Origin: Bursaphelenchus xylophilus
Taxonomy: Eukaryota; Nematoda; Chromadorea; Rhabditida; Aphelenchoididae
Assembly (NCBI GenBank): GCA_904066235.2
Contig: CAJFCV020000004.1
Location: 2,294,001-2,358,000, forward strand
Direction: 5' to 3'
Length of the DNA: 64,000 bases
The notes beneath the pieces are model-generated. The model did not search any database and had not been told where the DNA came from. It saw only the letters and a list, made by a program, of their open reading frames with translations. The position numbers and the translations under genes were made by a program. Shown piece after piece: positions 36,496 through 47,127 of the stretch; position 1 is the first letter of the stretch, and every line of letters starts with the position of its first letter.

Positions 36496-36700
36496 GCGGT
36501 CACTACGAACCAAAATTTTGCATTTTTCGAAACAAAGAACACACTTCACAAGATATCTGGCAGTTTCGTGATTTTCTTGAAGCTAACCAATCCTCCACAT
36601 AGTATGTAATTACCCTCATCACAGCCCCTCCGTACAGCAGAAATCTCTATTTTATTTTTTTAGTACAACGCTTTAAGACTTGAATTAAATTCCGAACGTT

Positions 36701-38672
36701 TTATACACCATCAGTCAAATTGTGGCTCGGCGCAATGTTGTCCGTGTACAGTTTGCATCCATTGGGTTGATTGAACCGACTTCCAGCCGGACAGTTAAAA
36801 GCATTTGCAAACGCAGGGAATCCCGCCAACGGTCCCCATAAACGAAGGGACCCCGGTGCATGAGGATCTTCCAATGGTACTTCACCCCACAGTGCAAACG
36901 TAGCAATTGACTGTGCGAAGTTGACAAAGAACAGTTGGTCGTCGGTCAGTTTCTCCACGAAGTTTCCTTGAAGCCGTCTGCCGGCTCCGTTTATTGCGGT
37001 GTCCTGTTTATAGGCCAGGTATGTCATTTGAATGCCAAAGACGTCCGCAAAATTCTCTTCGAGGTTGTTTTTGGGATCAGCGCAAAAGCCTGGATCCAAA
37101 GGGTCACATTGTCCGGCGTAAAAGCCATCCAAACAATCAAATATTTGTTCGTAGGCGGAATCGAGTTGTGTCATTTGCGCCAGATCGGTGCCTGAAGAAG
37201 TTGGGAATGCAATTCTTCGTCCTTTTCAAGATTATTGGATTTAAAGACAACATATGCTATACTAATGGTTACCAAAATCATGCCCAAACTCATGTCCCAG
37301 AACGCTTGAAGCAACAGACCAGCGCAGCACCGGCGGGAACCATGGATGGAATAGCGGGTGTTTGAGGTTCTCGACATTCACGAACGTTCGTTGAGTTTCG
37401 GGAATATGAAGAGCATTATCCTAAAAATTTATTAATTAAAATGCCGGCCGGTCTTTTTTGACGAGTCTTACATCAAGGCCTGGTATCCAAAAGTATGTGG
37501 TATCTTTGCCATATGCAGCTGGGATAAGTGGCTGCAAGTTGTTAATCCACTTATTTTGAACGGGCCATTCGGTAGCTACCTGCCCGAAGATGGTAAAGAA
37601 AGTGGGATCTAACAAGGCAGGGGTTTGAAGGCCATAAAATGTGTTGTTTGATACCCTACGTTCCAGAAATTCAGTCATGTTCTCATTCAGAACATTCCCG
37701 AACGCGAATTGGTTCCTGACAGTTTTCATCAGCAGCGCTGCGTCGCTTTGAAATACCTTCTCGACGGTTGCAACATATTCGGCTCCTAGGTAGTCCAGCA
37801 GCATTTTCACGTAATACGCGGGGTACGTTTTCATGATAAAGTCGGCGCAATTTTTGTATATCGGGGTGTCCATGGTTTTCCATGCAGCGACCGAGAGATC
37901 GTAAAGTAGCTTTTTGCGAAGTGGTATCTAAAGACGCGCTCGTTACTCGACCTATCGAACCCTACCTCTGTGCTATTTGGTAATGGAAGACTGACTTTTT
38001 CCAACTGCGTTAAGTCAAAGTACTCGCCGAAAACCTCGGCCAGAAACTCGTCAACATACGAATCGTTAAAGCTTGTTAACAGATCAATTACGCTAGCTTG
38101 GTATTGAGTGTCTGAATGCTCAAACTCAAAAGGAAATTTCAATTCATCTGTAGCATATAGGTCATTGGAAAGGTCCTTAAATTCTACGCTCCCATAGCGG
38201 AATAACAGTCGGTATGCTTCCGCTAGTAAGCCGCGGAACGTCTCCGAGTCGGAGACGGCTTTCTCGTCTTGGATTTTACTACCAAACTCCATTATTTCGT
38301 CCTCCTGTTCGGGATTCTCTCTTTGCAGAGCATTGAAGAACGAGAGTGGGTCGCTTTGACATTCGAGAAATTGATTTCTGATCAGCTCGAGCGAGGTGTC
38401 CTGAAACACGTTTGGAACTGACAGCAACCGCTTACATTATGCTTCGGGTTATAAGTAAACAAGACCTGTGTCGCAAAAGTCACCGCCAAGTTTTTGAGTT
38501 GCTGTATGTCTCGCCTTCCATTTGCAAAGCTCCAAAAGTCATCGCAAGGCTTTGCCTCCCAATTAATCCCAGTTTCGATGAATTCGGCTTTGAGCTTGAG
38601 AAAGTCAAGGGGTCTGTTGCCAGAGACGGTCGTCAGGAATAGAAGGAACAGCGTTCCGAATTTCCGAATCAT
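36701..38672 (-). CDS. Gene K: secreted M13 neprilysin-like zinc peptidase
   Basis: Exons in reading order are 38672-38436, 38400-37966, 37927-37472, 37420-37273 and 37191-36701, giving 588 aa. Signal peptide MIRKFGTLFLLFL, KPCDDFW, DNALH at the exon 4 start, HEFGH at ~419, ENFADVF, and DPHAPGSLRLWG. It ends CKLYT..SHNLTDG. All four introns are short (35-80 nt) and free of repeats, the only such member here, so it gives the clearest view of the ancestral gene structure. Confidence 0.93.
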
Positions 38673-38701
38673 GATTAGAACTTTTGACCGGAAAGGTCCA
38701 A

Positions 38702-38727
38702 TTTTATACTACAAGCTAGTGAATCAA
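38702..38727 (-). promoter_or_regulatory. Promoter of gene K: TTGATTCA box and TATAAAA
   Basis: Minus strand TTGATTCA (38727-38720), an 11-base gap, TATAAAA (38708-38702), ~29 nt before ATG. Confidence 0.6.
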
Positions 38728-38937
38728 TCGCTTCGGACAAACTTTATAAACTTTATTGATTCATGGTAAACATATATACGCAATGCTGTTTGATTAGGAA
38801 GGCCGCGAAAGCAAATTTCAGCCAGTTATCATGACCTTGACATCCCGGCGCCTCCACATTACCGTCCTCCAGCCTCCAACCGTCAACCCGGCCCGTCGAC
38901 GTCCTGGCGCAACACTGAGCCCCCGAGGAAGCCGGCA

Positions 38938-39132
38938 TGTTGGCGGTAGTACCAAATTTGCATAATGGATGTGCCTATATAAGCCACATGACTACACTTT
39001 TGTCTCATTTTTTCTCGTCTTTGATGAATAAACTCTATGTTTTGACCGGTCGGCCTCGTCTCCAAACTACCCAATCTCTTTGCCGTGATCCTCTCGTCTC
39101 CAGACTACCCAATCTCCTCGCCGTCATCATCA
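38938..39132 (+). repeat. Possible solo LTR
   Basis: TGTTGGCGG at the start and ATCATCA at the end. It contains a TATA-like CCTATATAAGCC and a polyadenylation-type AATAAAC ~60 bases later, plus a two-fold tandem of CTCGTCTCCARACTACCC. The layout is LTR-like, but no target duplication or second copy is visible. Confidence 0.35.
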
Positions 39133-39494
39133 GGTATATTTATCTTGTTGCCGGCTGTTGCTTGAAGTTGTGGGCCCACCGGCTCTGCACGAGGCCATTC
39201 CAATCAATTGTTGACAAAATTTGTAGCATATGCAAGCGTCAAATGACGTTTGATCACGTAGAATGTGCTGGATTACTTTAACTGAAAGGCCTTATATCCC
39301 CCAAAGACAATAACATGGCTGTGAGGATACAAAATTATACTTCAAATTTTTGTCCATACGGTTATGTTACGATTCAATAGCCTTCACGGGGAAGTGGAGT
39401 GTCCAGTGTTTCTTGAAACGACATTTGAATTTCTGTAAGGGAACAGTACAAGACGTGAATCGCTTTTTAAAATGATATTTGAATAGCTCCCTGG

Positions 39495-39520
39495 TTGATT
39501 CAGAACTGGAATGCATAAAT
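39495..39520 (+). promoter_or_regulatory. Promoter of gene L: TTGATTCA box and CATAAAT
   Basis: TTGATTCA (39495-39502), an 11-base gap, CATAAAT (39514-39520). An ATG at 39519 overlaps the TATA-like site, which argues for the next in-frame ATG at 39552. Confidence 0.5.
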
Positions 39521-39551
39521 GTCACTTGCTCGACAGTTCCTTTGCACAGAC

Positions 39552-41570
39552 ATGTTAAAAATCTTTTTCGCCGTTTTCCTCTCTACTGTATTAGCGAAAT
39601 ATGATCCGTTGCAAGAGAAGGCCCGGATTATGGAATCCATCATGGATCCAAACGTAAAGCCTTGCGATGACTTCTGGTCATTTGCCAATGGGCGATTAAA
39701 ATACGATTTGACAAGATTCTATTTGACACAGGCAAGATCGGCTCTTTCTCGCTATAATCCAAAGCACGAGGTGAGTTGTACCGCGGCACACCACTCCTCT
39801 TCGTCTCCTGTGTTTACTACAAATGTTGTTCTAGGGCACCTCGCTTGGTTCCGTTAAGGACCAATACAAAAAATGTCTGAAAAACCCGCCGCAATTCCTG
39901 GGAAATCTACAAACAGAAGACGGCGGACAAAGGGCAGCGGTGGAAGCGTTCATCCAGCGGGTCCGCGATGGACCCAACGTGACACACGAGGGTACTTTTA
40001 CGCTTCTCCTTCAGGAAGGATACAAATTGCTCTACCAATACGGAAGCCGTGATTTTCAAGGGATAATTGAAACTTGGGTTATTATTGATGGAATTGTCCT
40101 CCCATACCCAACCACTCCGCCAATCGCTTGGCAACAATCAGTGCTAAACAGCAGCGACCCAACACATAGACCGTTTCTAAGCGAGGTGTTTGGGGAGGCG
40201 CCAAGCAGTAAATGGCCGGTGTATATTCCCTACCCTTCCGATGCAAAGGTAACCTAAAGTTTTTTCTCAAGAATGGCCTGCAGAAAAGGTCAACTGATCA
40301 TTATTGCAACGTCATATATAATACGCGCAAACTAGTATGTATTATAGACAAGAAACTCACTCATTAATGATCTTTCAATTGCTGCATGGGACACATTGCG
40401 CATTCCACTATACGAATCATGCGAAATGTATATCGTCAACGCTTTCAGCATTTATTATGCGAAAATTTTGGCCGATTACTTAGGATCCGAGTATTTGTCA
40501 GCAGTCGACAAGCAGCTAGAATCGGATCTCGTTGAGCTGCTGAAATCGGCAGAAACAGCTCTACGATACGGCAATGCGCTCAGCCAAAATATGACGGACA
40601 TTTTGCTGGACAGGCTCAAAGGGAACAAATTCCCTCGAATCAGCCATCCAATCTTTTCGGACGAACTGTTTTACAAATTTCTTGGGCATGTCGATGCCAC
40701 CAATTTGACCGTGCAAAGACGATGGCTGAACAACCTTACGCCGTTGATGCGCGCAATGGGAGACCGTGAAGTTGTGGACTTGCGGGTTCCGGAACCGGAC
40801 GTATGTTTTCAAGGCTGTTTATACTGGTGTTCTTCACTTATCAAGGAAATAGCATTTACATACATTGATGTTTCAGTTTAACGCGGCTCATTCGCGTAAA
40901 ACACAAAGAACGTTTGTGAACTTTCCAATAGTGACGCCAACTACCTTCGATCCATCGTATCCTCCAATTCTTCGGTTCTCCGGCTTAGGAGCTGCTGCCG
41001 GTCATGAGTTTGGTCATGATCTTGGTAGGTTCGGTAACATTGTCGTACACCATATGCACTTCAGATGAGGGTTTGGAAACCGATGGAATTGTGGAGTTTG
41101 ATTCAACCTATCGGCAGGTGTTTGACTGCATTTACAACTATTATAAAGATCAGTGCAATCCCGAGCAGCCATGGCTCTGCATTGACCCGAAACACGATGT
41201 CAACGAGGCTTTCGCTGATAGCTTTGGCGTTCAAATGGCGTATCTTGCGTATAAACGAAGCACTGCCACAAGCGGGATAGTGAAGCGGCCGAGCGGGACA
41301 GTTCTGGATGGTCTCACGAACGACCAACTGTTCTTCCTTAACTTTGCCCAAGTTTTAGCTGTAGCGCCGAACTGGGCCCGGCACAACACTCCAAGCGACT
41401 TGCATCCTCCGGGTCCCACCCGTGTCTGGGGAGCCCTGTCCGGATTCCCGGCGTTTGCAAACGCTTTCAACTGTCCTGTTGGCAGCAATTATCGCCAACC
41501 TGGTGGTTGCAGTTTATATAATATCGACCTGTTGCCGGAATACAACATTACTGATAACCTCATGCACTAA
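39552..41570 (+). CDS. Gene L: secreted M13 neprilysin-like peptidase, EAFAD variant
   Basis: Exons are 39552-39770, 39835-40248, 40348-40800, 40877-41024 and 41065-41570, giving 579 aa. The start at 39552 gives a compact signal peptide. KPCDDFW is near residue 38, FNAAH opens exon 4, HEFGH is at ~405, and DLHPPGPTRVWG follows. The second zinc motif is EAFAD, so the Asn after the Glu ligand is Ala while Glu and Asp remain. It ends CSLYN..EYNITDN. All introns are below ~100 nt. Probably active, but with an altered second-motif environment. Confidence 0.9.
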
Positions 41571-41820
41571 ATGGCATAAAAAAATGATTTGATATTGGTA
41601 CATAAACATTACTTATAGCAATTAAAAAAATTTTTAATTAAAAAGAACAAAAATGCGCTCCTGCCAAATTCTCATCGCGCGACACTTTGTTCAACAAAAT
41701 TTATCGGAATTTCTCACATCTACAAGCAAAATACAATTATGTATTTGGCGGAAAACGTTGCACACGTTCGTACACTGTCCGAATCAGACCTTTCAAATTG
41801 ACGTTGAATAGACTCGCCCC

Positions 41821-41845
41821 TTGATTCACAGCCTGCAATATAAAG
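41821..41845 (+). promoter_or_regulatory. Promoter of gene M: TTGATTCA box and TATAAAG
   Basis: TTGATTCA (41821-41828), a 10-base gap, TATAAAG (41839-41845), 33 nt before ATG. Confidence 0.6.
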
Positions 41846-41878
41846 CCCAACATTCCGATCCTCAAATTTACGACACAA

Positions 41879-44800
41879 ATGAAAACGTTTTGTTGTGCTC
41901 TTCTCTATTTTCTTCCTATTGCTTCTTGTTGGAAGGATGATATTCTCAAACAGAAAGCGGCATTTATGGAGGCAGGAATGAACGAGACGGCTGATCCGTG
42001 CCAAGACTTTCACGCCTACGCAAACGGACGGTTTAATTTTACGAAATTGGATATGCAGTATCTTGAGGAAGCCAAGCAAATTCTGTCGGCTAAAGGTGAT
42101 GGAAATGAAGTAAGGGTGTTTCTAGGCTAGATATACTCTTTCAAAGCGCTGCACGTCAAATTGGGGAGTCCGGTGACCGGAATAGACTTTCAGTTTTTTA
42201 CACTATGTCTTGATTTCACAGAGAAGACAGAGAAAATACGCGGAAAACGTACTCTCTCGTCCCAAAAATTCCCCATTTCTTCCTTGACAAAACGTTTTTT
42301 TGCGATTTTTTGTTGGCGAATTGCCAATCCATTCACGCTTTAGCTTATCTCAGGTTGACGTGCTTGGAGATGATGCTTTCAAAGCGCCGTACAATAAATT
42401 GCCGAGCCATAGTTTTTTCTCCGCGTTTCGCGTACTCTCTCGGCCCCGAAAATGGGTGAATATCTCGACTGCCCTGGCAAAGCCCGAGTAAAAAGTTTCA
42501 GAGATTGAAATGTGGTATATGCCCAAACAATGTGGATAATTTGAAGAAAATTTGAGCGTCACACTTGGGGTACTTCACTTGTCAAAGCTCATATAGTGAG
42601 GATTTATTGAATGGGAGCTGGTTGTACAGGCGCTCCCTGTAGTCATCAATTTTTTATTTTTACTAACAATAAGCCCTTGAATTTTCAGTCAACTGTCTTA
42701 CAAAAAGTCAAGGACCATTACAATAATTGCTCAAAGAATCCATCGCTGTTCTTCTGGCGCTTAGAAAAAGCTCTCGAACGATCTTCGCAACCCGAAGAAA
42801 TTGACGACCTTGTTAACGAATATCTTGATAAATCCTTCCTCACGGACGATCAAAAATACCTCAACCTGGTCCAAAAAGCATACCAAATGCTGTTCAAGTA
42901 TGGAAGCGATATGTTTGCAATAATATTTATGGTGCGTATAGAATATTACGGCCATCTCAGACTGCCGCATGAAAAATACTCCGACAAGGATGGAAATTCG
43001 TTGGCTGATGCTAGAATTAATTTGTTGGAAAGTAATGTAACGGACACTGAGGAATTTTTGTTCGGGATTTTCGGAGAGCAATTCGACTTGAGCAACATTA
43101 CCGAGGTCGCACTGGTGTTTCCAAAGGGTAATCAAGTAAGTTTGAGAAATTAGAATTCATCCATTAACAAGGAAAGTATTTACTTCTATGAGGTATGGAG
43201 TTACAGGTCAAGACATATATCAAAGAAATTGCAAAATTTTGCTGATTCGGAAGATGTGAAAGCGCACTCGTTATCTTCCTTTGGAAGAAAGCAGTGTGGC
43301 CGAGTGGTCTGAGGGCTAGGCTGAGAATCCGATGGGAAAGGCTGCCCATGGGTTCGATCCCTTTTTGCAAAGAACTCTTTTTTACCACTATTAAGGTGTA
43401 GTCTTATTGTCAATCAAATTTCATATTTTAAGGCTTGTCAAGACGCCAGAGTTTGTTTTTGTTCAAAACAAAATTTTTGAATTGGTAAAGCTTCGTCAAA
43501 AAAGCATTTGCGCGGTGTTGCGAGAAAAGTTCTGACAACCCCATAGACCCCATAGAAGTACTTTCCTTGTTAAAAAAACGGGTCCCGTTATACTACAAAT
43601 ATCTATACGAAACTCAAACACTACTTTCAGACCTTATTTGGTTTGTAATATTGAAAAAATCAAAAAAAATCAAAAGGGGTTTCGAACCCGGCCCGCAGGT
43701 TCGCCCCGTTCAGCGCCTTACCCCACTAGGCCACCGAAGCACTGGTGCGCTGTGCTTTGGAAATCGTTCGGATTTGTTTCCTCGGAAAAAGGGTGAGATA
43801 AGCCTGGAACTAAGGCGTGCTCGCTAGCTAAGGCGTAGAGCAAAAATAGCAGCTAATAAAATGTGACCCTAGACCAGTTTTTCACGCTCTTTCAAATGGT
43901 GTATGTCTCAAGAAAAAACCAGGATGCGCGATTTTGCCGATCCCTTGTGAGGGTTTTTTCGCCTTTACAAACCAAAACTGGGCAGCTAATTTTGGCATAT
44001 TCTGAATCAGAAAAGTTTTGCGATTTCTTTGATATACGTCTCGACCGGTAACTCCATACCCAATTGAAGTACTTTCCTTGTAAAAAATTGTCATCATTTC
44101 TTACTATCGCATCTTTTAGACACATCTCCGCGATGTTTTTCTATACCAACTCACCGTAGCCCTTCACAAAACTGTAAACATACCGGAATACAAGAATTGT
44201 GAGCATTACATTCTCGAAAACTTCCTCGTATACTATGTGAAAATGCTCTTCGATTATTTGGGAGAGGACTATCTTGATCAGAGTAACAAAGCTTACTACG
44301 AAGATGCAGAACGGCTAGTAGAAGCTGCTGAAGTGTCGCTTAGATTTGGCAATGTTTTGAGCGATGAGATGAGAACAAAGATGTTGGGGAGGCTGGATAG
44401 AAACAAATTTTTTGGAATAAACCATCCAATTTACATGGATGAAGAATTTTACAAGTATTATGACAATCTGACTCTTGTGAATCCAATTCAAAGCCGTTGG
44501 TTGAACCAGTGGAAGCCACTGATTCGTGCCGCCAAAGGAAAGGAGAATATGTTCTATCACCTGGCGGATGTTGAGGTAAGCGTAAAGATAAACTTGTAGC
44601 TGCAAAGAAATTTGACGTGGTCTCTTCGTCCACGCATTTTTACCATCAACTTTCCGGAGGAATATTTCGTATAGCTTCACATGCAAAATCGCCAAACATA
44701 AGGCAATCTCGTCGGCGTAAAAAAACGCTCATCGTCAAACTTTGCAGTTCAACGCCTACCACCATCCCATTCCTCAATTCACAATTATTAATATTGATCC

Positions 44801-45519
44801 AATGCGGTTCCCCTTCTACCATCCCTCCTTCTCGCCGCTAATGCGATTGTCCGGCACGGGTTCCGTTGTTGGCCATGAGCTTGGGCATGACTTTGGTAAG
44901 ATTTTGATTACAAAAATTTCAAATCTTCAATTTTAAAATTCTAATTTTTGACTTTAAAATTCAAATTTTAGACTTCAAAATTCAAATTTTCTATTTTAAA
45001 ACTCAAAATTTTTGACTTTCAGATTCAAACCTCCTGGAACTAACCGAACTAGACTCTAGCTACATCGAAATTTTCGATTGTCTTTACAATTTCTACAATG
45101 GTCAGTGCAATCCTGAGCGTCCGGAGCGTTGTATTGATCCCAAGCACAACATTGAGGAAAATTTCGCCGACGTTTTTGGAATTCAAATGGCCTATTTTGC
45201 GTATAAAAGAGACGCCGCTATTAACGGAGTTGGCCAACGACCTCGAGGCAACATATTGGACCACCTCACTGATGACCAGCTGTTCTTTTTGAATGTCGCG
45301 CAAACACTTTCCATGATGCCGCCATGGGACAAGCATCGAACTCCGGCTGATCCTCATTCCCCTGGCCCCACGCGAATTTGGGGAGCGCTCTCGCAATTCA
45401 ACGCGTTCGCGAACGCCTTCAATTGCCCGGTAGGAAGTAATTATCGACAGGAGAATGGGTGCAAATTGTATAATACGGATATTGTGGCGGATTATAATCT
45501 GACGAACATTGAAATTTAA
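41879..45519 (+). CDS. Gene M: secreted M13 neprilysin-like zinc peptidase
   Basis: Exons are 41879-42109, 42689-43135, 44120-44575, 44748-44895 and 45023-45519, giving 592 aa, the longest member. Signal peptide MKTFCCALLYFL; the N-terminal motif is DPCQDFH, with His in place of the usual Trp. FNAYH, HELGH at ~421, ENFADVF and DPHSPGPTRIWG follow. It ends CKLYN..DYNLTNI, and AATAAAA follows the stop. Introns 1 and 2 hold repeats, including a 913-bp fold-back with tRNA-like blocks. Confidence 0.92.
42150..42587. repeat. Repeat-filled intron 1 of gene M
   Basis: 42,150-42,330 is an inverted copy of the 20.2-20.4 kb repeat (GAGTCCGGTGACCGGAATAG). The part up to 42,587 matches the right half of the TWA-type fold-back family (TTTGAGCGTCACACTTGGGG, then TACTTCACTTG). 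Confidence 0.6.
43291..43375 (+). repeat. tRNA-like block (Ser/Leu type)
   Basis: GTGTGGCCGAGTGGTCTGAG (A-box region), a GAATCC-containing anticodon arm and GGGTTCGATCCC (B-box), with a long variable region. The 3' end does not pair with the 5' end over seven bases, so a tRNA-derived insert is more likely than a working gene. Confidence 0.45.
43678..43745 (-). repeat. tRNA-like block, minus strand
   Basis: On the minus strand GGTGGCCTAGTGGGG (A-box-like) and CCGGGTTCGAAACCCC (T-arm with B-box). It lies within the same fold-back element. Pseudogene or SINE head. Confidence 0.45.
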
Positions 45520-45607
45520 TAAAAGGATTCAATTTCAAATAAATGTCGCGTTTGTTGTACAGAAAACAACGTTTTAGTGGCGAGAACTCTTCTACGAACT
45601 AGACTAA

Positions 45608-46056
45608 CAAGGGAAGTACCCCAAGTGCGACGCTCAGATTTTCTTTAAATTTTGCATACGCTTCGGGCATAGGCTAAATATCAATTCCTGACAGTTTTAG
45701 CTCGCGCTTTGCGGGCGACGCCGGGATATAGAACGATTTTTGCCGCCTAGAGAGCAGGCTAAACGTGGAGAGCGGTCAGAGAGAAAAGCGCTTTTTGGCC
45801 ATAACTTTGGCAGTTTCGTGCGGAAAAAATTTATTTTTTGTAGAAACATTATCCTTGACAGTAGAAGCAGGCATGAAAATATTCGTGCTGAAATTTGGCA
45901 AAAAGTGTCAAATTTTCGCCAACTTTCGATCTAAAAATCTCGGTTGTTTCTGCAAAGCGCGAGCTAGGATTCTCGCATATATTTTAGAAAAAATTATTCT
46001 AAATTTGTGCCAAGTTTCATCAAAATCTGAGCGTCGCACTTGGGGTACTTCCCCTG
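45608..46056. mobile_element. 449-bp fold-back with TAA duplication
   Basis: TAA CAAGGGAAGTACCCCAAGTG ... CACTTGGGGTACTTCCCCTG TAA (46057-46059). The ACGCTCAGATTTT blocks are inverted. No coding sequence. Confidence 0.8.
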
Positions 46057-46077
46057 TAAGTTACGATAGTTGGACTA

Positions 46078-46395
46078 ACAAGGAAAATACCCCAAGCGCG
46101 ACACTCAGGTTTTGATGAACCTTGGCACAAACTTAGAATAATATTTTCGAAAATATATATGCGAGAAACCAAGCTTGCGCTTTGCAGAAACAACCGAGAT
46201 TTTTAGATAAGTAGACACTTTTTAACGAATTTCGGCACGAAAAGTTTCATGCCTATTTCCAGCTTTGTTAGAGGGTAATGTTTCCACAAAATCAATTTTT
46301 TCCGTACAAAACTAGTAAACTTATGGCCAAAAAGTGTTTTTCTGTATGATCTCTCTCCGCGTTTAGCGTATTTTCTCGGTGGCGCACTTGTGGTA
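46078..46395. repeat. Left part of a second TWA-type fold-back
   Basis: TAA CAAGGAAAATACCCCAAGCG with the ACACTCAGGTTTTG block, similar to the neighbour at 45.6 kb but without a matching right end. Confidence 0.6.
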
Positions 46396-46429
46396 CCTGT
46401 GACGCCTCAAAAAATATTTATGCCTCACT

Positions 46430-47100
46430 TTCTAAAGGTCTTCGTTTTCTTTTCCAGGCATCCCTCTATTTACTATCGAACATAAACTTGATTTATCAAA
46501 ATTCGTTTCGTACGAGACGATGACTAAAAACGGCCGGCGTTTTCGTATTTTAATATTTTTTTGTTTCTTTGAATCAACGTACAAAGCAAAAAAGACTAAA
46601 AAACCTTACGAACTCCGCGGGCCCTTCCTCCAGGTGATTCCGGGGTCCACTAGGTTCCTCCAAGGTATCCAAGGGACAACTCCCTCCAGATCCTTCTCTA
46701 AATGCCAACTCCCAAGGTCTCCGTTGATATATTTGTTGATGGCCGCTCGTACAGTACAATACTATAGATAAGAATAGACCAGATCTCCCTCACGGGTGCC
46801 TCGCACGACCGTCCGCGCGTCCTTCCTCTCCACCAACCTTCCTCTGTCCAAGCCTCTAACCTCTACTGATCCCGATTGTCCCCATAATCCTCGTTTGAAC
46901 GGTTTGTGGCGGAATGCCAACGTCCTCAATCTGATCGTTTCGGGACGCGGCGTTGGTCCAAACGCCTCGCGGTTGTACTAAACTGACCTTTCTTTTAGTG
47001 TATCGCAAGGATTTTGGCGATTCCTCAAAAACTTTTATCCAATAAAAACATTCCACCTTTTTTATCACACATAAAAAACAACATACAAAATGCGACAAAA
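46430..47100 (+). other. Unassigned stretch with a coding-like 3' end
   Basis: A plus frame 46,796-46,981 is open, Pro/Ser/Thr-rich, ends in RGVGPNASRLY and is followed by CCAATAAAAACA at ~47,040, a polyadenylation-type signal. No clear upstream exon, start or family. It could be the end of an unrecognised gene or noise. Confidence 0.25.
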
Positions 47101-47127
47101 TTAAATACCAGTTATATTACAATTTAT

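Larger units (their letters stand above)
43168..44080. mobile_element. 913-bp fold-back element with TAA duplication
   Basis: TAA (43165-43167) CAAGGAAAGTATTTACTTC ... GAAGTACTTTCCTTG TAA (44081-44083). Arms of ~95 bases pair, with a GTCGAGACRTATATC-type inner block. The non-coding centre holds two tRNA-like blocks in opposite orientation. It lies in intron 2 of gene M. Confidence 0.8.
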
